64,000 nt of DNA from Aurelia coerulea (Eukaryota > Cnidaria > Scyphozoa > Semaeostomeae > Ulmaridae). The notes beneath the pieces were generated by a model, which saw only the letters and a program-made list of their open reading frames with translations, was not told the origin of the DNA and searched no databases. A program made the position numbers and the translations under genes. Shown one piece after another: positions 55,430-64,000 of this stretch (within the stretch, counting starts at the first letter, position 1; every line of letters starts with the position of its first letter). The stretch spans positions 10,687,501 to 10,751,500 of the forward strand of contig CM076961.1 of NCBI GenBank assembly GCA_039566865.1. Direction: 5' to 3'.

Positions 55430-56952
55430 GGAGAAAATCAACATCTATTTAATCGATGTTTGTTTATGCAGTAAAGCCAAAATTAGACTAAAGAAAACAC
55501 TAATGTCTATAGTAATGTTTCAAACAATGGTTGCTGCAGCGCTAATATAGTGCTATAAAAGGAATTACTGGCAGTACTAAAGTTTTAAAGAACGATGAGT
55601 GCAATACTTTTTGTAGTATAAATTGTGACTACTAAAGTACGTTAATCCACACATTTTGTGTTTATATTTTGTTTTCTTTGAGAAAATAAACATTTAATTA
55701 ATCGATGTTTGTTTATGCAGTAAAGCCAAAATGAGATTTAAGAAAACACTAATGTCTATATCAATGTTTCAAGAATGGTTGCTGCAGCACTAATTTAGTG
55801 CTATAAAAGAAATTACTGGCAGAACTAAAGATTTAAAGAACGATGAGTGCAATTCTCTTTTTATTATGAATTATAGCTACTAAAGCACGTTAATCCACAC
55901 TTTTTGTGTTTATATTTTGTGTTCTTTGAGAAAATAAACATTTAATTAATCGATGTTTGTTTATGCTGTAAGGCTAAAACGAGACGAAAGAAAAGACTAA
56001 CGTCTATAGTAATATTTCCAAGGATGGTTGCTGCAGCATCGATATAGTGTTTTAAAAGAAATAACTGGCAGAACTTAAGTCTTAAAGAACGACGAATGCA
56101 ATACTTTTTATAATATAAATCATAGCTACTAAAGTACGTTAACACACACTTTTTGTGTTTATTATTTGTTTTCTTTGAGAAAATCAACATTTTATTAATC
56201 GATGTTTGTTTATGCAGTAAAGCCAAAATTAGACTAAAGAAAACACTAATTTCTATAGTAATGTTTCAAACAATGGTTGCTGCAGCACTAATATAGTGCT
56301 ATAAAAGGAATTACTGGTAGAACTAAAGTTTTAAAGAACGATGAGTGCAATACTCTTTATATTATGAATTATTGCTACTAAAGTACGTTAATCCACACTT
56401 TTTGTGTTTATATTTTGTTTTCTTTGAGAAAATAAACGTTTAACTTATCGATGTTTGTTTATGCAGTAAAGCCAAAATGAGACTAAAGAAAACACTAATG
56501 TCTATGGTAATCTTTCAAACAATGGCTGCTTCAGCACTAATATAGTGCTATTAAAGGAATTACTGGCAGAACGAAAGTTTTAAAGAACGATGATTGCAAT
56601 ACTTTTTATAATATAAATTGTAGCTACTAAAGTACGTTAACACACACTTTTTGTGTTTATTATTTGTTTTTTTTTTGAGAAAATCAACATCTAATTAATC
56701 GATGTTTGTTTATGCAGTAAAGCCAAAATTAGACTAAAGAAAACACTAATGTCTATAGTAATGTTTCAAACAATGGTTGCTGCAGCGCTAATAGAGTGCT
56801 ATAAAAGGAATTACTGGCAGTACTAAAGTTTTAAAGAACGATGAGTGCAATACTTTTTGTAGTATAAATTGTAGCTACTTTAGTACGTTAATCCACACAT
56901 TTTGTGTTTATATTTTGTTTTCTTTGAGAAAATAAACATTTAATTAATCGAT
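55430..56952. repeat. Satellite, about 249-bp unit, six copies
   Basis: Units start at GAGAAAAT(C/A)AAC at 55430, 55680, 55928, 56177, 56426, 56677 and 56926, giving periods of 248-251 bp. The last unit is cut at 56952 by the duplicated block. Each unit holds ATCGATGTTTGTTTATGCAG, a GTTGCTGCAGC core and the near-palindrome AACATTTAATTAATCGATGTT-like start. Short partial copies precede the first unit (about 55413-55429). No coding function. Confidence 0.92.
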
Positions 56953-58708
56953 GGTGCAGTGCATCTGGTTCGTTTGTCAGCAAGAGCAGTTGTCTGCTGG
57001 GAGGAATGACAACCGATTCAGACACTAGCATTCTCATGAATTGCGGATACCAGCAGCTATATGGCCAGTCAGGGACAACCAAAAGACCTGTAGCTTTATC
57101 TGTGAAAATCTTTTTCAATACCCTAGGTATTATAGAAAAGGGCGGAAAAGCATAAAATTCCATATTTTCCCAATCTAGAGTGAATGAGTCAACAAATAAA
57201 GCTTCTGGGTCTGGCCATAAAGAAACAAATGGTCTCAATTGGTAATTAAGGCGTGATGCAAATAGATCTATTCTTGGTTTAGACCCAAGAAAAGTTTGAA
57301 TAAATTTAAACACCTTTGTATTCAATCTCCATTCAGTTGTAAATTGATGAATCCTAGATTCGGCATCAGCCTCTATATTTTCTATTCCTGGAATATGACA
57401 TGCAGTTTTCCAATTGTTTTTGCCTATTGCCCATTCCCAAATTTCATGAATCACTTTGTTGCAGTAAAATGAATGTGAGGTGCCCATTTTGTTGATTGAA
57501 AATACTGCTGTCATATTATCAGTAAGAACCTTGATATGAAAGTCTCTCCTATAAATAAGAGATCTCAAACCAAATAAAATGGCTTTAAGCTCTAATACGT
57601 TAATAGAAAACTCTTTGTCTGCCTTGGACCAAAATCCATGGGTTTTCTTTCATTAAATACTGCACCCCAACCCTGACCTGATGCATCTGTTGTTAGCAAA
57701 ACATCTGGGTTAGACAAAGAAATGTCATTTTGAGATTGATCCACATTATCTATCCACCATGATAATTCCTTTTTGGATTCCAAAGACAAGTGCATCACAG
57801 CATCAAAATTTCCAGATGAATATTTTAGAGCTGAACTTTTATCATTTTCTAGTGCTCTATAATATAGTGGCCCAAACTTAACTGCAGGAAAAGTGCTGAC
57901 AACAGAACCAATTACTTTTGCTACCTCACGAGTAGTTGGAGATTCATGCCGTAGTAAACTATTACAAGCATCTTTGATTTTAGTCTTCTTAGACTCAGGG
58001 AGATATGCAATCATTTGTTCTGTATCTATGCAAAAACCTAGATATTTTAAACACTTGCATGGAATAAATGAAGATTTTTGGGCATTGATAACAAAACGTA
58101 AATCGTCAAACAATTTGATTGTTTCAATGAGTGCCAAAAAGGCATCTCTGATAAGATTCGTCAATTATCATAATATCATCAATATAAGCAACAATGATAA
58201 AACCTCTGTTGCGGAGACATGCCAATGCTGGTTTTAGCAATTTTGTAAATTTTCTTGGCCCAGAAGACAACCCATTTGGGAGACAATTAAAATTGTATAA
58301 ACTACCTTTGAATTTGAATTTTAAGAATTTCTTATGGTCTTGTTTTATAGGGACCGTATAATAAGCATCTTTAATGTCAACTGTGCACATGAAACATCCA
58401 GGTCTCAATAAATTAACAACGCTTGAAAATGTGTCCATCTTAAAATGAATGTAAGGCATATTTTCATTTAATGCACGTAAATTGAGAATCATTCTAAATG
58501 AGTCCTTATCCTTGGGAACCAAAAATATAGGAGAGATAAATTCATTTATCTCATGTTTGCTAAGACTAATAACACTCTTATCTAGAAGTTTCTCAATTTC
58601 AGTTGATACAAAGGCTTCCTCCTTTGGAGAAAAATCTTGAAAAATACTAACAGGACTGACAGAAGTCATATCATCTATAACTCCATGTCTGAAGTTGTTT
58701 GTTGCCAA
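56888..58708 (-). pseudogene. DIRS RT-RNase H-methyltransferase, copy 2, 3' end replaced by satellite
   Basis: Same domains and breaks as 24031-25845: CTVDIKDAYY and VAYIDDIMI (58708-58124), LLTTDASGQGWGA (58164-57592), VLTDNMTAVFSINK and YAFPPFSIIPRVL (57568-56953). After NEPDALH the frame runs into the satellite, adding about 20 unrelated codons to a stop at 56888. The tyrosine recombinase of copy 1 is absent. Confidence 0.9.
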
Positions 58709-58808
58709 GCAGGTAGTCTATATTTAAGCGCACCACCTGAAAAGGTTTCTGCTTTATAATGAAAATAATGAATGACTTCCGGTAAATAAACAGAAAAATT
58801 ATTTACAT

Positions 58809-60142
58809 TTATCTCCTGTATGGCCGCCGACTCCTGAATGGTCTGCTCCTGCCTCTGGACAAAAAAGAACCTCGTTGATTTCTTCCCTGCTGTCCCTGGT
58901 TCCGTGAAAAATTGCTGTTGGACTGGTTGCTGTGATTATAGGAATTTGGATTTCTTACTGCATTCCTTGCAATACGTTTAGCTTCCTTCTCTTGCTTAAT
59001 TACTTTCTCTATCTCATCACCAAAAAGGTGCTCATTTACAGTATTTGAAGCATCGCATATTCCCTGACAATCCTGATCAAGGATAGGCCTAACATTTGAC
59101 TTACGTTTGTTTATGATGGAAAGACTGGCATTCGCAAGTAGATTAACAATATCAAAAGCATGTAAAACAACGGATTTTGAGTCAACAGAGACTCTCTGTT
59201 TTTCCGCACACAAGACCGAGTCTGCTATTTTAGAAGCTATTTGAGCAGCCTTACACACAGATTGGTGCATAGAGTAGAGCTTCTTCTCATTGCTGTTAAA
59301 AGGATCCTTAAAACTAGGCATTTTTCTAATTAATTTTGGCATTGAAGGTGTGGAAAGGGGCTTTATATTGGCTGGCTGCTTATGCCTCTTAAATATCTTA
59401 TTTAGGTCCTTTATGTTTGGGTTAGACCAGATCTTAGCCACCCTAGTTGCAACCTTATCTGACTTGATAAGATCACCTAGCTCAGCAGAGTCATACTCTG
59501 AAGGCAAGTCATCATTGATGGAATCAAAAATTTCATCTTCCATATTCAGTTGAGGCACAGTATTATCCTCGGGTGCATTTGCTTTCCTTTTCTCTGAGAA
59601 GAGGGAGGACAAATCAATGCCTCCAGAATCAGATGTGCAGCTCTTTGCACGTGCACGTTTAGGGTTTCTTTGAGACAATGGCAGACAAAGGCTTCTCTTC
59701 ATTCCCAACAAATGAGTTGTGGGAAGGACATATTGACACAGTCTCCTCAAAATACTCTCGAGAACGTTTATGGGGATTTTGTAACACGACTCATGTCCAG
59801 CCTAACAATAGTGAACGGTTGTTCGTTTTCCTGTTCAACACTACTGCACGTGTTTGCATTTACAAATCCTTGAAAACAGCCAGTAAGGGCCCTAAGACCC
59901 TCCTTTATATCAAACAGAGTGTTGTCATGGTTTATTTCCAACTTAGATTGATCTGTTGTAGGCTTGCTCGAACTACCTGATAAAGAGCGAGCTAAATTTT
60001 CCCCACGTGGATGACCTGTGTCAACAAACTGCTGAGACAGGGCAGGCCTAGGCCTACCGCTACTTTCAATCAAATCATTATCGTAATCATCGGAAAGAGA
60101 TTTATCTTCCATCTCCAAAGGATCTTGACTCTTAGGATCCAT
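58809..60142 (-). pseudogene. DIRS gag-like ORF, copy 2
   Basis: It has the same two frames as copy 1: 60142-59768 (acidic N-terminus) and 59750-58809 (313 codons with the Arg/Gly/Asn-rich tail). The shared frame break near 59743-59783 shows that the damage predates the duplication. Confidence 0.75.
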
Positions 60143-60312
60143 TCTGAAAGAAAATAAAACAAATATAAGAAAACTTACCCAAAGGATGGAAAGAAAGAGG
60201 AAATATCACGAATACCTCGACTGCTGCTCCACTTACATCTTAACCAGGTGAAAGTACCACTGTCAAGGCCGAAGGTCGCCGCGTCGCTCATATAAATACC
60301 AGACAGAGGTCT
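60143..60312 (-). promoter_or_regulatory. DIRS 5' leader and inner terminal repeat, copy 2
   Basis: Same as 27280-27449, including the short GTAAGT...TTTCAG stretch before the ATG and the GAGCGACGCGGCGACC segment. Confidence 0.4.
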
Positions 60313-61932
60313 TGATTTGATTTTAACTTCTTTAGGCACGGTAGCCACGTCAGTCAAAGGACTGATTTACAGTGGGCCGTGCAAATACATACAATAACTA
60401 AATTGAAAGAAAAGCATACAAAATTAAATAATCTTATTTACAAAACAATCTAATAAGCAAATTAAAAGTAATGCATGAAAGAGAGAATCAGCATTCGCTG
60501 TTGGTATTGCTGATTCTTTTTTTGAATGTTTCATAAGTTTTTGATGATTTGATTTCAATGGAAAGATCATTCCACAATTTAGCACCCTTATACGAGAAGC
60601 TCTTTTGTCCGAAGGCCGATTTGCGATGAGGAACGGCCAAATCTGTTTTGGTATTGCGCAGTTCTCTCTTGCATGAATCGGATAGCCTGACGAACATTTC
60701 TGTTAGGTAAGTGGGAGCTAGGTCATTTACCGACTTGTACACCATTTTTAAAGTTTCTGAATTGATAAGCTCTTTGATGGTGGGCCAACCAAGTTTTCTA
60801 ATGATGGGTAGAGCTGAAGCATCATAAGCACTGTTTGTGACTATTCTTGCCGCCCTATTTTGGAGTTTTTGCAACCTATTTATAGCATTGATGCCAGAAA
60901 CTCCCCACACCGGGCAGCTATATCTGAGGTAGGGTTCCACTAAACTTCTGTACATTTTCTGTACAGTAACAATGGGTAAATACTTTTTCGAGAAACGTAG
61001 CATCCCTAATCCTCGTGAAACCTTTTTCGTCACTGCTGAAATTTGCTCGTCCCAGCTCAAATGTTTATCAACAATTACCCCAAGGTATTTTATATTTTCT
61101 ACGAGGGCAACATTCTCCTCACCCACCATGAAAGTGGGCTTTGCTACTCTATCATCACTTATATCTTTCAGTCGCTTTCTGCTGCCAACAACAAGACTTT
61201 GTGTTTTAGCAACATTAAGGGACAATTTATTACCTTGTAGCCAAGATTTCAAGTTACCCAAGTCATCGTTGACGCAATCGTTAATATGTGTAACTGAATC
61301 CGACGCAAACATAAGGCTTGTGTCGTCAGCATACATATTAACGTCACAATGTTTCATATGTAGATGAAGGTCATTGATATATATGATAAATAGCAGAGGC
61401 CCTAGACAGGACCCTTGCGTTACTCCACAGGTTATAGATTCGATATTTGAAAGCTTCCCATTTACCTTACAGCACTGTTTTCTATTAGTTAAATAAGAGC
61501 GGAACCATTTCAGTTCTTTATTATAAATACCATATAGCTCTAGTTTTTGCAATAATATTTCATGATTTACGGTGTCGAAAGCCTTTTTGAGATCTACAAA
61601 GGTAACTGCTGTATATTTACCACCCTCTAAATTCAAGTACCAATCATTTGTGCATTTAAGCAAACATGACAGAACAGAATGCAACCGTCTGTATGCTGAT
61701 TGTTTTCCAAAAACAAGTTTGTTGGAATCAAGGTAATTGTACAGCTGGTCATAAATTAGTTTCTCAAAGAGGCGAGAGACAACCGGTAGGGCAGAAATTG
61801 GGCGATAATTAGAGCTTTCATCGGTAGGACCATTCTTAAAGACTGGTGCAACCCTTGCTATCTTCCAACTGTCAGGGAACAGGCCTGAAGATAAAGACAA
61901 GTTAAATAGTTGACTCAGGGGCTGAGCTAAAG
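60313..61932 (-). mobile_element. LINE B in DIRS terminal repeat, copy 2
   Basis: Duplicate of 27450-29069, with the same TCT flanks. The outer DIRS terminal repeat follows at 61933-61957. Confidence 0.9.
60488..61900 (-). CDS. LINE B reverse transcriptase, 470 codons, copy 2
   Basis: The translation is identical to 27625-29037, with motif A (VTFVDLKKAFDTV), motif B (CGVTQGSCLGP) and motif C (MYADDTSLMF) intact. It arose by segmental duplication and not by a second retrotransposition, because the flanks and the host DIRS are duplicated with it. Confidence 0.92.
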   Translation of the reverse strand: MSLSSGLFPDSWKIARVAPVFKNGPTDESSNYRPISALPVVSRLFEKLIYDQLYNYLDSNKLVFGKQSAYRRLHSVLSCLLKCTNDWYLNLEGGKYTAVTFVDLKKAFDTVNHEILLQKLELYGIYNKELKWFRSYLTNRKQCCKVNGKLSNIESITCGVTQGSCLGPLLFIIYINDLHLHMKHCDVNMYADDTSLMFASDSVTHINDCVNDDLGNLKSWLQGNKLSLNVAKTQSLVVGSRKRLKDISDDRVAKPTFMVGEENVALVENIKYLGVIVDKHLSWDEQISAVTKKVSRGLGMLRFSKKYLPIVTVQKMYRSLVEPYLRYSCPVWGVSGINAINRLQKLQNRAARIVTNSAYDASALPIIRKLGWPTIKELINSETLKMVYKSVNDLAPTYLTEMFVRLSDSCKRELRNTKTDLAVPHRKSAFGQKSFSYKGAKLWNDLSIEIKSSKTYETFKKRISNTNSEC

Positions 61933-61989
61933 TCTGGGTTCTAGTATGGAAAATAATCAGTGAACCAGAGTCTAATTTGAGGTTTTTGA

Positions 61990-62604
61990 TTGGAAGATAG
62001 CTTTGTACAGGCTGGATGTAAAATATGTGTAGAGTACAGATTTGACGTAGGTTTTCTGGACATGAGAAGGGGTGACATCAGGATTAAACAGCACACCTCC
62101 ACCTATCTGGGCTGTCTTCTTGATGGAAACCTGTCTGATGAATCAATGGCTACCAGGACCCTGGGTAAAATCAATGGCAGGCTAAGGTTCCTCTATAGAA
62201 AGCAAAATTTTCTTGACTTCTCTCTTCGTAGGTTACTAGCAAATGCACTAATCCAGCCCCACTTTGACTATGCATGCAGTGCTTGGTTTCCATTGATTAA
62301 CAAAAGGCTCACCAAAAAAAATCAAACAGCTCAAAATAAATGTATCAAGTTCTGCTTAAATATGAATAACAGAGCACACATAGGAATCAAAGAATTTGAA
62401 AATATAAATTGGCTCCCTACTAAAAAGAGATTTAAACTTGGTACTGCTACAAACGTTTACAGATTTTTCGATAATTCAGCCCCAACATATGTACGCACGT
62501 GTCGATATAATCAAATACAAGAGGCTGATTTTATATCCGCATATGCAGTCCTTGGGTTAGCTATTTATCTCCGTCAACTAACTTTAACTATGTTAAAAAA
62601 CTAA
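61990..62604 (+). pseudogene. LINE E fragment, copy 2
   Basis: Duplicate of 29127-29741, with the same text (STYLGCLLDGNLSDES, IQPHFDYACSAW) and the same departure from family pattern near the end. Confidence 0.8.
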
Positions 62605-64000
62605 TCTTTTCTCATTTTCTTCGAATTGCAGTACTCTAAAATCAGTCGTCAAAGAGATGAGAATCGACAGTCTAACGCCATATTCAGAGGGAAGACCAGA
62701 CATCTTTGGAGCTTATATCAATGAGTTTATGGGTTTTGGTGACTTATGACACATTAATTTCGTTTGGAGAAACAAGACTGACCTTCAGTTCTCTCTGGCC
62801 CTTGCCACTGTCGGGGAAGAGGAGAGACTGAGAACCGTGGAAAATTGCACATGAGATCCATATAGTGGGTAATTCCCTTGTGTTAACTCATTGCCGAGAG
62901 AGGATATTATGTAAAAATAGCCTACTACAAGGGACAGAAAGGGAATGAACATGAACATGCAAGGAGTTTCTATTATGTGTTTTTGCAGAGACCAATTCTT
63001 TGACTCAGCACATATCTTTGAACATCACATTTTTCAACAAAGAAAAGCATTGGCCATTCTAAAAAGAAGACCAAGCTTCCAAGTTAGCCTAAGTGCCACT
63101 TACACTTCGATATCGTGGCTAAAACTGGTGCCCGTATTAAAGATCATCCATGTAGGCACAGTGGAGAGGTAATCCCAGCATTGTACACGCTTTGCAGAGC
63201 CTTTTTTCGGAAAGGGTGCTTATTTTATCCGTACCATGCCAAAAAGTTTATGTGTGTAAATTGGCCTCAATGATTTTTTGCATTTGAAACTGTTCCGCGT
63301 GGAAATGAACTATTTCACGGAAGCTTTAAATAACAAGCCCGGGGTTGATATGATTGTTGATAAAATAAAACATTACAATGTTGTGAATGGTGTGTTGTAC
63401 TTTTTCCAACTGTTTTCTCTTTCTCTGCGAAATTACGTACCGGGTGTCCCAAAAAAACGCAACAGATTTGAAAAATTCTACTGCAAACTGTTTCATACTC
63501 TTTATCCAAAAATTATTTTTCTTTAAATCAGCAATAATTAGATTAAATTTTGATATATTTTTTCAGTATTTTTGGTGACTTGGTTGTAGACTTAAAAATC
63601 AGCAAACTTCAAAATTGCCCCCAGGTCAAAACCAGAGCTGTTGCATTAACCCTATTCTACATGCAACCAAAGTTTCTGTAATTACTCTTAAACTAAGCAG
63701 GGTAAAAGACTGGAACTTGGGTGACTTTAAATCAAATTTAATATTGCATCAAACAAACAATAGTTCATTGTTATATAATTGGTCACGTGACTATGAGATG
63801 CCCATATTTGGTAACAGGTCTCTCAGAAAATCTGTAAAACATGCATAACTTTTCTCGTACGCATCTGATTTCAATGCAATTGGTGCCAATCAGTTTGTCT
63901 TGAAGTCTACTTTCATTTGATATATAAATTGTTATATTTTGCTGACATCAGCAAAATTGAATCTCTATGACGTCATACTTATATATGACGTCATATATAT
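62605..64000. other. No gene recognised (duplicate of 29742-31137)
   Basis: Noncoding part of the duplicated block; the same remarks apply as for its first copy. The window ends inside a TATATA tract. Confidence 0.4.

Larger units (their letters stand above)
56953..64000. repeat. Duplicated block, copy 2 (of 24090-31137)
   Basis: This is 7,048 bp or more, colinear and in the same orientation as copy 1 at offset 32,863, with no difference found in the frames and lines compared. The left junction is sharp: satellite text ending ATCGAT is followed at once by GGTGCAGTGCATCTGG of the DIRS ORF. The right end is beyond the window. Confidence 0.92.

Overview
The window is eukaryotic, repeat-dominated DNA. 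I see no bacterial or viral gene layout, no convincing host gene, and no tRNA or rRNA. Almost every recognisable coding stretch belongs to a transposable element: six groups of LINE reverse transcriptases (called A to F here), a DIRS tyrosine-recombinase retrotransposon, a BEL/Pao LTR element, a mariner-like transposase remnant, and many terminal-inverted-repeat (TIR) or foldback elements. The mix of DIRS, BEL/Pao and CR1/L2-like LINEs, one with a 2A-like motif, suggests a marine invertebrate, perhaps an anthozoan cnidarian. That is an inference from repeat content only.

Layout. 1-2160: 5' part of a minus-strand BEL/Pao element, inserted in a LINE A (2161-3847). 3848-4351: palindromic element. 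4780-6324: minus-strand LINE D. 7605-9130: D-like LINE inside an AT-rich repeat. 9455-10297: second palindromic element of the same family. 10339-11269: CGGC-type TIR element. 13026-14852: 1.8-kb foldback element. 15160-22585: nested stack in which a LINE B holds a LINE A, which holds a 3.9-kb TIR element, which holds a TA-flanked MITE. 22697-29094: DIRS hairpin and a DIRS element with a LINE B in its terminal repeat. 29127-29741: LINE E. 32001-32063: 63-bp hairpin element. 32150-34395: LINE F split by a foldback element. 34430-37470: LINE D and LINE C pieces, with nested MITE and LINE B. 37480-38050: REL-type endonuclease fragment. 38195-39725: LINE A with an opposite-strand LINE tail inside. 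About 39726-40780: array built on a 14-bp palindrome. 41770-42608: mariner-like remnant. 43018-46214: hAT-like element carrying a LINE C, itself split by a foldback element. 49502-50393, 51857-52390 and 53286-53609: further TIR or foldback elements, the last inside a LINE A (53045-54485). 55430-56952: 249-bp satellite. 56953-64000: a second copy of 24090-31137.

The genes do not form a pathway. What ties the region together is insertion history. Many target-site duplications (TSDs) can be read directly: 2 bp TA, 7 bp, 8 bp and especially 9 bp. Several interrupted LINE frames line up again across the inserts, so the order of events can be reconstructed. Most coding sequences are broken. The best preserved is the 470-codon LINE B reading frame at 27625-29037, repeated at 60488-61900.

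The most notable items are the four-layer nest, the 7,048-bp duplicated block with a sharp satellite junction, several TIR and foldback families with 9-bp TSDs, a 63-bp insertion with a perfect 8-bp TSD, and the AAACGAGCTCGTTT array.
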